Shown: in pieces, positions 1 to 5,926 of the stretch
How the letters are laid out: each line of letters opens with the position of its first letter
Position numbering within the stretch: the first letter of the stretch is position 1
Assembly: GCA_964531105.1 (NCBI GenBank)
Contig: CAZHFN010000030.1
Span: 1-25,274 of the forward strand
Direction of reading: 5' to 3'
DNA from: UBA2256 sp964531105
GTDB taxonomy: Bacteria; Spirochaetota; Spirochaetia; Treponematales; Rectinemataceae
Length of the DNA stretch: 25,274 bases
The notes under the pieces: model-generated
Database searches by the model: none
Told to the model about the DNA's origin: nothing
Seen by the model: the letters and a program-made list of their open reading frames with translations, nothing else
Position numbers and translations under genes: made by a program

Positions 1-2
1 CC

Positions 3-860
3 GAGGAATACAAAGCGGCGGTGATAGCCGAACGGGCGAGGCTTGCCGCTGAGAAATTGGTAAAAGCGGGAGTAGCGCCAGAAAAGACCGTAGTAAAGAC
101 TTCTCCCGAGTTTTTTAGCCCGGACAATGACGGTTTGGATGATGTGATGCTGTTCGATACCAATGTTCCCGATGATGCCGGCGTGAAGAGCTGGATACTG
201 GAAGTGTTCGAGGAATACATTGTGGATCCTTCGGCCAAGACCTATTCTGTCGCCAAGCGCAGCTTCCGGACATGGAAAGGGGAGGGAGTGCCTCCAGGAA
301 AGATTGTCTGGAATGGAAAGTCTGATAAAGACGAGCTGGTTCAGTCCGGAACTACCTATCCTTATACCTTCAATTACATCGATAGGCAGGATCGCATGAC
401 AACGGCGCAGGGAACGATCATTATCGGGATAATAGCCCAGAAGTCAGGGGATACGATCAACATCCAGTTGCCCTCATTGGTGTTCCGTGCAGACCAGGCG
501 GATTTCCTGGATCTTGATGTCCACGTAGTGGAGCGCAACAATCTGCTGATCGGCAAGCTCGCCGAAAGTCTCAAGAAGTATGTGGATTACAACATCATCG
601 TGGAAGGACATGCGAACAACGTCGGCAAGATAATGGGATACACTCAGAAACGTATTCTTGACGAAGAGAAAACCCAGGTCCTGCCGCTTTCGATCTCCAG
701 GGCGGAGAGGCTCCGCACGATGCTTATCGGACAGGGAATCGCTCCCAATATTATCACCGCCATAGGCTATGGATCGAGCAAGCCGGTCGTGAGCTTCAAG
801 GACGCAGTGAACCGATGGAAAAACAGAAGGGTTGAGTTCGTCCTGACAAAGAGAAAGTGA
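3..860 (+). CDS. OmpA-family envelope protein, 5' end outside window
   Basis: The reading frame is open to the left edge, so this is the C-terminal part of a longer protein; the GTG at 21 is only an internal codon. Two modules are visible. The first, beginning with the motif FFSPDNDGLDD, is an Ig-like beta module of the FlgD/gliding-motility type, common in large spirochaete surface or periplasmic proteins. The second is an OmpA-like peptidoglycan-binding domain, recognised from IIVEGHANN, the helix LSISRAERLRTMLIGQGI and the closing NRRVEFVL. OmpA domains bind peptidoglycan and anchor envelope proteins in the periplasm. The C-terminal end looks intact. The gene converges on the rhodanese gene. 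The OmpA call is firm; the role of the whole protein cannot be judged without its N-terminus. Confidence 0.85.
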   Translation, partial: EEYKAAVIAERARLAAEKLVKAGVAPEKTVVKTSPEFFSPDNDGLDDVMLFDTNVPDDAGVKSWILEVFEEYIVDPSAKTYSVAKRSFRTWKGEGVPPGKIVWNGKSDKDELVQSGTTYPYTFNYIDRQDRMTTAQGTIIIGIIAQKSGDTINIQLPSLVFRADQADFLDLDVHVVERNNLLIGKLAESLKKYVDYNIIVEGHANNVGKIMGYTQKRILDEEKTQVLPLSISRAERLRTMLIGQGIAPNIITAIGYGSSKPVVSFKDAVNRWKNRRVEFVLTKRK

Positions 861-918
861 AGCAGGATGCAACGGCGAGGACTGTGAACGAAGGGGGGGC
901 GTGAGCCCCCCTCCTGCT
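861..918. terminator. Hairpin between convergent genes
   Basis: An inner stem GGGGGGC/GCCCCCC with a GTGA tetraloop (894-911) is enclosed by outer arms AGCAGGA (861-867) and TCCTGCT (912-918). It starts directly after the stop codon of the OmpA-like gene and lies before the stop of the convergent rhodanese gene. Neither strand has a T-run after the stem, so it is a probable but non-classical bidirectional terminator. Confidence 0.5.
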
Positions 919-926
919 CGATTCCA

Positions 927-1331
927 TCAGCGGCTCGACGATGCTTCGCCTTTTTCCACCTCGAAAGGCCACGAGGATATTCCGCCCATATTCCACACGT
1001 TGGTATAGCCAAGCGAGAGAAGAAGGGCGGAGGAGGCTTTGCTCCTGCCTCCGGATGCGCAATACACGATCAAAAGCCTTCCTAAATCTGGACCGATGAC
1101 GTGTGCCGCGCTGTCTTTGTTGATCTCGGTGGACGGAAACAAGATGGCACTGGGGATGTGACGGGAGATAAACTCGTCATGGGTGCGCACATCGAGCAAC
1201 AGAACATCCTTCCCACTGGAAAGGATCGTATGGGCGGCTTCCGGCGAGATAAACGGCGCATCCATGTTTTGAGACCAGGATGCGCCAGCGAGGATGAGCA
1301 GCAGCAAAATCAAAAATACCTTTTTGTGCAT
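927..1331 (-). CDS. Secreted rhodanese-like domain protein
   Basis: This is a 134-residue protein with an N-terminal signal peptide (residues 1 to about 20, KK followed by a run of Leu/Ile and ending near SWS-Q), then a single rhodanese domain. The family transfers sulfane sulfur or handles persulfides through one active-site cysteine. The active-site loop CASGGRS is at residues 91-97, with the cysteine at 91. The upstream motif LLLDVRTHDEF (residues 44-54) and the closing GGISSWP are typical of single-domain rhodaneses of the GlpE/PspE type. The ATG at 1331 is preceded by GGAAAGGAG at good spacing. The substrate cannot be read from sequence. The signal peptide places it outside the cytoplasm, as for PspE. 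Confidence 0.87.
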   Translation of the reverse strand: MHKKVFLILLLLILAGASWSQNMDAPFISPEAAHTILSSGKDVLLLDVRTHDEFISRHIPSAILFPSTEINKDSAAHVIGPDLGRLLIVYCASGGRSKASSALLLSLGYTNVWNMGGISSWPFEVEKGEASSSR

Positions 1332-1591
1332 CGAATGCTCCTTTCCAAAATGATTGTTTCCAATAATCTAAGCTTATTTTGCTACATTATTAGAGCAGAC
1401 TGCTTTAACTCCGATTACAATATATAATGAATACAGACTTATGCAATATTTATTATGAGAAAGAATTGTGAGATAAACATCGTCCAATCTTTACAATGGA
1501 AAACCAAGCATTACAGCTAACTCATTAACAATTATTCAAATACGCCAAATAATGTCCAAGCATTACAATGTATGGATAAGGATTTTTCGTA
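1332..1591. other. Low-GC stretch without a convincing gene
   Basis: This AT-rich sequence between the rhodanese start and the tRNA fragment holds no convincing coding region. It contains the rhodanese ribosome binding site next to 1331 and two copies of a 12-bp direct repeat listed separately. The drop in GC relative to both sides fits a junction of acquired DNA. Confidence 0.5.
1504..1567. repeat. 12-bp direct repeat pair next to tRNA fragment
   Basis: CCAAGCATTACA occurs at 1504-1515 and again at 1556-1567, a 52-bp period, ending 24 bp before the tRNA fragment. Such repeats beside an attachment core could be arm-type recombinase sites, but this is only inferred from position. Confidence 0.4.
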
Positions 1592-1633
1592 CTCATAATC
1601 CGTAGGTCGCTGGTTCAAGTCCAGCAGGGCCCA
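1592..1633 (+). other. 3' fragment of a tRNA gene (CAU anticodon), putative attachment site
   Basis: The 42 bases run from an anticodon loop CTCATAA through the 3' anticodon-stem strand TCCGT, variable loop AGGTC, a perfect T-arm (GCTGG, TTCAAGT, CCAGC) and the acceptor strand GGGCCCA. The 5' half is absent: the bases before the loop do not pair with TCCGT, and no D-arm or 5' acceptor strand precedes it. A fragment starting at the anticodon loop and ending at the acceptor end is the usual duplicated core left by integrases that use tRNA genes. It is therefore read as an att site, not as a functional tRNA. In such events the inserted element lies on the 5' side of the fragment, here to the left. 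Confidence 0.75.
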
Positions 1634-1700
1634 TTTCCTACAATCAAATCTTCTCACCTCGACTAGGTGTATGGGATAACAGGAATCCAGAATCGACAGG

Positions 1701-1750
1701 ATTAAATCGGGAATTATCTGCCCCCCATTCCGATAATTTCCTGCCACCCT
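1701..1750 (-). mobile_element. Possible IS21-like terminal remnant
   Basis: On the minus strand two imperfect tandem units, GGTGGCAGGAAATTATCGG and GGGGGCAGATAATTCCCG, follow each other. Short GGTGGCAG..ATTnnCG repeats are reminiscent of the multiple terminal repeats of IS21-family elements; this resemblance is from memory. No transposase gene is present. The unit lies between the truncated hsdS and the tRNA fragment, so it may mark the event that cut hsdS. Confidence 0.3.
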
Positions 1751-1755
1751 TCATA

Positions 1756-1917
1756 CTATGGGTGAAATCGCATCTGACTATATGGACGCCAGAATGGTTC
1801 ATTCGAGCAAGTAAAGAAAGGGTAGTCTCCATTCGGAACGGTGGCATTTGAATCGAGCTTGCCCGTCTTAAAAGTGACAAGCTCGCCAAGCTTTCTTGTA
1901 TTAAATGTAGTCGCCAT
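1756..1917 (-). pseudogene. hsdS: Truncated type I restriction specificity subunit (HsdS head)
   Basis: A start codon at 1917, served by the GGAGGAG that ends dinD, opens a 53-codon frame beginning MATTFNTRKLGELVTFKTGK and continuing to PNGDYPFFTCSNEPF before a stop at 1756-1758. The motif LGELVTFKTGKL, NATVPNGDYPFFTC is the characteristic start of a target-recognition domain in HsdS subunits, which normally exceed 350 residues. Homology appears to end near 1800, after which the frame runs into unrelated sequence. HsdS sets the DNA recognition sequence of type I restriction-modification enzymes. This fragment cannot do so. Its position directly after dinD matches the gene order hsdM, dinD, hsdS seen in many type I loci. 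Confidence 0.7.
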
Positions 1918-1919
1918 CT

Positions 1920-2639
1920 TTACTCCTCCCCCGAGAGCGAACCAGCATTCTTCAGCGACTTCTTTTCATCGGATGCCAGCTGCCTTTCTACCTTTTTAAC
2001 GTCCTCGGCGGCGGGCAGGGATTCGGGGCGGATGCCGCGTTCCAGTAGGGTGTTGCGTACGGCCTGGTTGTTGGTCACATGCTCCTGCGAGATGGCGGAC
2101 TCGCTTTTCATGTCGTGTTCGTGCGTGTTGAAGATAGTGATCTCGGTGGCGAAGTCCTGTTTGTCGCCGGTCTGTTCGAAGATGACAGCGGACAGTTCTT
2201 TTTCCGTGGCTGAAAGCTTGTGTCGAGCGCGGACACGTTCGGCTTCGAGGAGTCGTTGCTCAATCAGCTCAGCCTTGCGAGTCTGGACCGCGAAGTAGGT
2301 TTGGGCAAAAGCTATCTGTTCCTTCTTTGGATCTCCGTTCTGGGCGATGAGGTAGCAGGCATAGCGGGTGAGCATAAAATCCTGTATCTCTTTTTCCGCG
2401 CCCTTCGGCATCTTGATCGTTTTCCCGACGTCGGCAAAATGATCGCGGGCTAGGTGCCCGGAGAGTTCACAAGCTGTTTTCGCCTTGTTGACCACATTGA
2501 GAAAATTGTCCCATTTTTCATATCCTAAAAGGAATTGCAGATCGCGCGCCAGCCAGTACTCTATGCCGTTCTCCATCTGCTGCGCGTTCGCTTCGAAGGT
2601 CTCTGTCAGGCTGACAATCGTCTCTCGTTCCACATCCAC
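1920..2639 (-). CDS. dinD: DNA-damage-inducible protein D homologue, apparently with an internal deletion
   Basis: The 239-residue product matches the DinD/P63 family: IVSLTETFEANAQQ, GIEYWLARDLQFLLGY, KWDNFLNVVNKAKTAC, HFADVGKTIKMPKGAEKEI, LTRYACYLIAQNGDP, the long helix IEQRLLEAERVRARHKLS and the tail AEDVKKVERQLASDEKK. Escherichia coli DinD is SOS-induced and inhibits RecA-mediated strand exchange; many homologues lie inside type I restriction loci, as here. Family members are usually about 275-285 residues. From memory, about 45 residues containing the IRSKGDxALFGGKT and RPLADFxPT blocks are missing between GDKQ (near 157-160) and DFATEIT. The start is a GTG at 2639, eight bases after the stop of the hsdM remnant; GTG at 2633 is an alternative. 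No SOS box was identified. The frame is intact, but function is doubtful. Confidence 0.82.
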   Translation of the reverse strand: MDVERETIVSLTETFEANAQQMENGIEYWLARDLQFLLGYEKWDNFLNVVNKAKTACELSGHLARDHFADVGKTIKMPKGAEKEIQDFMLTRYACYLIAQNGDPKKEQIAFAQTYFAVQTRKAELIEQRLLEAERVRARHKLSATEKELSAVIFEQTGDKQDFATEITIFNTHEHDMKSESAISQEHVTNNQAVRNTLLERGIRPESLPAAEDVKKVERQLASDEKKSLKNAGSLSGEE

Positions 2640-2647
2640 ACCCCCGC

Positions 2648-2722
2648 TTAACCCTCCAGGATCCCCGCTAAGTTCTTGGCTATTACAGCTTCCACGTCCC
2701 GCGCCTGGGCCTCGGCTTCACT
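2648..2722 (-). pseudogene. hsdM: C-terminal tail of a type I methyltransferase subunit (HsdM remnant)
   Basis: Directly before dinD a frame with no start reads SEAEAQARDVEAVIAKNLAG then ILEG and a stop at 2648-2650. Its helical, Glu/Ala-rich character, the 8-base gap to dinD and the HsdS head on the other side of dinD suggest the last 24 codons or so of hsdM. The frame collides with the stop codon of the beta-hydroxyacid dehydrogenase gene at 2718-2720, so this is where the foreign segment was joined to chromosomal genes. The identification rests on context more than on a diagnostic motif. Confidence 0.45.
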
Positions 2723-3599
2723 TTTCCCAAAGCTTGATGATTGACGCTTGGGAGCGCTTGCCGTCGCCGGCTGCCCGGCCGGCCATGAAAATCTCGTGGA
2801 CCAGGGAGCTTAGGGGCGCGGGGAATACCTGGCTTCGCGACAGGGAGAGGACGTAGCCCAGATCCTTGAAGATCATGTCGATGGTGCCGCCGGGCTTGAA
2901 TTCCCGGGAGATTATATCCCGCGCGGCGACATCGAGCACTTTCGACCCCGCCCACCCATCCTTGATGGCGTTGTAGAGCGAGCTTGGGTCGATGCCCGCC
3001 TTGGCTCCCAGGGCGAAAGCCTCGGCGATCGCCGCGAAGGTCGCGCCCACGATCATCTGGTTCACGCATTTGGCCACTTGGCCGCTGCCGGTTCCGCCGG
3101 TGCGGATGACCGAAGCGCCCATAGCCTTGAAGTAGGCCAAACAGTCATTAAAAACCGACTCCTCGCCTCCCACCATGAAGGAAAGGGTCGCGTCTATGGC
3201 GGCTCTTTCTCCTCCGCTGACGGGAGAGTCGAGAAAGTGGATGCCTTTATCCGCGAGCACCGAGGCAATTTCGATTACGACGGCGGCGTCGGAGGTGCTC
3301 GCGTCTATGATGATCCCACCGCTTTTCATGCAGGCGCCGAGACCCTGCTCACCCAAAATCACGCTTTGCACTATTGTCGAATTCGGCAGCGAAAGGAAGA
3401 CAATATCGCTCTTCCTTCCCACGTCTTGGATGTTTTGCTCCGGGAGTATCGCGCCTGGTTTTGCCGATGAAACCAGGTTCTGCAATTTTATAGGATCGGT
3501 ATCGTAGGCGTGCACCCCGGGGAATTTCTCGGACAGGTTTCTGACCATCGAACCGCCCATGGTGCCGAGTCCGATAAATCCAAGCGCGTGGTTTTTCAG
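2718..3599 (-). CDS. Beta-hydroxyacid dehydrogenase (3-hydroxyisobutyrate / tartronate semialdehyde reductase type)
   Basis: This NAD(P)-dependent dehydrogenase has a Rossmann start GFIGLGTMGG, substrate motif DSPVSGG, catalytic-lysine motif GTGSGQVAKCVNQ and KDLGY near the C-terminus; the end IIKLWEK is normal for the family. The enzymes oxidise or reduce short hydroxy acids such as 3-hydroxyisobutyrate, tartronate semialdehyde or glyoxylate. The first ATG in frame (3560) would remove the GxGxxG loop. The only plausible start that keeps it is CTG at 3599-3597, which overlaps the TGA of the preceding gene as CTGA after a GGGGGG tract; a TAA stops the frame just upstream. I annotate from this CTG (293 residues). 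It is the third gene of an operon with a zinc dehydrogenase and an UlaG-like lactonase, which points to sugar-acid breakdown. The 3' end abuts the restriction remnant. Confidence 0.85.
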   Translation of the reverse strand: MKNHALGFIGLGTMGGSMVRNLSEKFPGVHAYDTDPIKLQNLVSSAKPGAILPEQNIQDVGRKSDIVFLSLPNSTIVQSVILGEQGLGACMKSGGIIIDASTSDAAVVIEIASVLADKGIHFLDSPVSGGERAAIDATLSFMVGGEESVFNDCLAYFKAMGASVIRTGGTGSGQVAKCVNQMIVGATFAAIAEAFALGAKAGIDPSSLYNAIKDGWAGSKVLDVAARDIISREFKPGGTIDMIFKDLGYVLSLSRSQVFPAPLSSLVHEIFMAGRAAGDGKRSQASIIKLWEK

Positions 3600-4687
3600 A
3601 GCTTACCCCCCGTCGTGGCTTCAGGAAGAATGACGACCTTTATGGCCCCATCCTTCTTGTTAGCGAAGATATCCAGGGCTTCTTCATAACGTTCCAGAGG
3701 GAAGGTGTGGGTTACGATCTTGTCGCCCTTGATGATACCCGCTGAAAACATGCCCAGGACCTTAGCCGAGACGTTGGGATTGGCCCGGGAGCCACTTAAG
3801 GTGATCTCGTTCATGACCAGCTGCGTATACGGCGGGGCTTTGACCTCCGAATCCTTGTAGAAGGCGATAGAGTTGATCTTGCCTCCTTTCCGGATCGAGG
3901 CGATGCACTGGTCCAGCGCCAGGTTGGAACCGCTAGTTTCCTGTATTTCGTCGGCGCCTATGCCCTCCGTTATCTCGAGGATTCGCTTGGCCGGATCTTC
4001 CTTCTCATAATCCACGAGCACGTCGGCCCCGATTTCACCGGCTGTCTTAAGGCGATGCCCCCGTCCAACCATGATGACCGTTTTGGCTCCCATTCCTTTC
4101 ATGATCTGCAAGGCGCAGAGCCCTATGGGGCCTGGCCCCCAGATCGCCACTGTACCGCCAGGAGTGACTCCGGTCATCTCGATGCCGTGGAGGGCCACGC
4201 CCGCGGTATCGAGGAGTGTGGCATGGGCAAAACTCAAGTTTCCCTGGATCTTGTGGATGGACTTGGTGGAAAACACGTTGTATTCGCAGTTGGCGCCGGG
4301 AGAGGACATGCCATAGTGCCGATGGCCCGTTTCCGGTTTCCCGTAATTGAGGCACAGAGTGTAGCGGCCCTTCAGGCAGTTAGCGCAGATGCCGCATCCC
4401 TTGTGGGCTTCGCCGGCAACTCTGTCGCCCACGGCAAAGCCTGTCGCGCCCGGCCCGAGCGCTACCACCTCGCCCGACCACTCATGGCCGGCTGTAAAGG
4501 GGAACTGAGGAGGCCAGCCTTTTTTCGCGTGGTGGCCGTTTATGATCTCGGGATCACTTCCGCATATGGCGATGGCCTTGATCTTGCAGAGCACCTCACC
4601 GGGTCCGGGCTCGGGCACCGGCAGTTCCCTCATTTCGATGCGGCCGTAGGCGATAAGTTGACTGGCTTTCATGGTTTTAGGAATCAT
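3596..4687 (-). CDS. Zinc-dependent medium-chain alcohol/polyol dehydrogenase
   Basis: The 363-residue protein is a complete zinc MDR dehydrogenase. Catalytic zinc ligands are visible as C42 in ICGSD and H68-E69 in AGHEWSGEV. The structural zinc site is C98-x2-C101-x2-C104-x7-C112. The nucleotide-binding loop GPGPIG is at 184-189 and sits in a typical coenzyme domain followed by GADVLVDY. Relatives include threonine, sorbitol and galactitol-phosphate dehydrogenases; the exact substrate is not evident. The ATG at 4687 follows AGAGGAG by five bases. It starts 21 bases after the lactonase gene and overlaps the next gene by four bases, so the three are very likely co-transcribed and translationally coupled. 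Confidence 0.9.
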   Translation of the reverse strand: MIPKTMKASQLIAYGRIEMRELPVPEPGPGEVLCKIKAIAICGSDPEIINGHHAKKGWPPQFPFTAGHEWSGEVVALGPGATGFAVGDRVAGEAHKGCGICANCLKGRYTLCLNYGKPETGHRHYGMSSPGANCEYNVFSTKSIHKIQGNLSFAHATLLDTAGVALHGIEMTGVTPGGTVAIWGPGPIGLCALQIMKGMGAKTVIMVGRGHRLKTAGEIGADVLVDYEKEDPAKRILEITEGIGADEIQETSGSNLALDQCIASIRKGGKINSIAFYKDSEVKAPPYTQLVMNEITLSGSRANPNVSAKVLGMFSAGIIKGDKIVTHTFPLERYEEALDIFANKKDGAIKVVILPEATTGGKL

Positions 4688-4708
4688 AGTCTCTCCTCTG
4701 GGTGTCCA

Positions 4709-5785
4709 TTATTGCGGCTTTTTGTCTTCCAAGGTGTAGCGTGCTTTTTCCCAATCGAAGCGTTCCTGCCAATCGGGGTATTTGTAGCGACCGATATCCT
4801 GATCCTCCGGGTACACGAAAAGCGCGCCCGGTTTCAGTATAACGGTCTTCATGGCTGGATGGTTTTTCCTGACGATTTCCTCGAGTTGATCGGGATCCAG
4901 GTAGGTGCAGGCCCAATTCTCGTAGTGGTCGGGTATGACTAGCTTCGAATTCAAGGCCTTCGCCACCCTGAACGCGTCCCAGGGCGTGAGCTTGTCGTAG
5001 GAACCGGAGGGATTGTGCCCCATATCGAGGATCGTGACATCGATTGTGTTCCTCTGCCCGACTCCGTAAAAACCGTTGTGGTAGATTCCATCGCCGATAA
5101 AGGCGATATTGCCGCCTGATGTCTTGAATATGTAGGTAACGGCCGCGTCATCCATCGTGGGCTTGAAATTCGTGCCTTCGGGCAGGCCGAGCGTGGTTGT
5201 CAGCGCGTTCATGTCGAAATTCTTTTCGACGCGAACTTCGGTATGCCTAAAGGGAACGATATCCCCGGGCTTGACCTCGATGATCCTCTCCTGGGGCACA
5301 CCCCAGCCCTTGAGTACGGCCACCGTCATCCTCGGGCCGACGAATTTCGCATTCGTCGTCTGCAGAAGTGCTTTCACCGTGTAGATGTCGCAATGGTCTG
5401 CATGATGATGCGTCATGAAAATGGCATCGATGCGCTTGAATTTCCAGATATCCACGATCTGGGGGTTGAGCCGCATCCAATGCAGGTGATCGGCGCCGGT
5501 ATTCTGGCAATCCCCGCTGTTGGCGTATCGGGTTACCATAGAAGGGCCGGCGTAATTGTCGAGGAGGAAAATGTCATCTTGGTGCTTTATGCCCCATGAA
5601 GGACCGCCGAACCACCATAGGTTGACCTTTCCAGGTGCCACGACAGCCTCATCCATCTGGCGATTTATATACTCTCCCCAGGGCGGAAAGCAGTCCTCAA
5701 GCCAGGTTTCCCTGGTAATTTCCCTGTTTTTCAGCATCTGCGTCGCCTCGACGACACCCCATTCATCCCTTTGCACCTTGCTCAT
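4709..5785 (-). CDS. UlaG-like metallo-beta-lactamase-fold lactonase
   Basis: The protein resembles E. coli UlaG (L-ascorbate-6-phosphate lactonase) along its length: ITRETWLEDCFPPWGEYIN near the start, VAPGKVNLWWFGG, the metal-binding motif THHHADHCD around residues 125-133, GPRMTVAVLKGWGVPQERII, EVKPGD, and the second-half motifs IGDGIYHNGFYG and VIPDHYENW with further metal-ligand Asp/His. UlaG-family enzymes open a sugar lactone ring using divalent metal in the cytoplasm. The length of 358 residues fits the family. Two ATGs lie at 5791 and 5785; AGGGAG lies seven bases before the second but only one before the first, so 5785 is preferred. No ula phosphotransferase genes are nearby, so the natural substrate may be an unphosphorylated or different lactone. 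It is first in the operon with the two dehydrogenases. Confidence 0.87.
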   Translation of the reverse strand: MSKVQRDEWGVVEATQMLKNREITRETWLEDCFPPWGEYINRQMDEAVVAPGKVNLWWFGGPSWGIKHQDDIFLLDNYAGPSMVTRYANSGDCQNTGADHLHWMRLNPQIVDIWKFKRIDAIFMTHHHADHCDIYTVKALLQTTNAKFVGPRMTVAVLKGWGVPQERIIEVKPGDIVPFRHTEVRVEKNFDMNALTTTLGLPEGTNFKPTMDDAAVTYIFKTSGGNIAFIGDGIYHNGFYGVGQRNTIDVTILDMGHNPSGSYDKLTPWDAFRVAKALNSKLVIPDHYENWACTYLDPDQLEEIVRKNHPAMKTVILKPGALFVYPEDQDIGRYKYPDWQERFDWEKARYTLEDKKPQ

Positions 5786-5833
5786 GTACATGCTCCCTGT
5801 CCATTTAAACGTAGAGCTGATCCGGCTTGTCGA

Positions 5834-5864
5834 GTGATGATATCATCGCAGCATACCCTGTCAA
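5834..5864 (-). promoter_or_regulatory. Promoter of the lactonase operon with overlapping palindrome
   Basis: On the minus strand TTGACA (5859-5864) is followed after 16 bases by TATCAT (5837-5842), five of six matches to a sigma-70 -10 element. The -10 lies inside a perfect 12-bp palindrome GATGATATCATC (5836-5847), with a further outer G/C pair at 5834 and 5849. Transcription would begin about 45 bases before the lactonase start. A palindrome on the -10 box is a typical repressor operator; the regulator is not in this window. Confidence 0.6.
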
Positions 5865-5926
5865 CAGATTTCTCAACGTCAAACCTCAGTCGATGGCCGC
5901 GGCAAATGCAATTCCGAATTAAAACC

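Noticed and set aside
1592..1633. Functional tRNA gene
   Set aside because: The 5' acceptor strand, D-arm and 5' anticodon-stem strand are missing.
1532..1747. Minus-strand frame of 71 codons covering the tRNA fragment
   Set aside because: It contains LLDLNQRPTDYE, the well-known false translation of the antisense of a CAU tRNA 3' half, and has no ribosome binding site.
1644..1889. Minus-strand frame of 81 codons between dinD and the tRNA fragment
   Set aside because: It overlaps the hsdS remnant in another frame and crosses the IS-like end; no coherent protein family.
4055..4942. Long plus-strand frame (295 codons) opposite the zinc dehydrogenase
   Set aside because: It is antisense to a clearly conserved dehydrogenase and its composition follows the codon structure of that gene.
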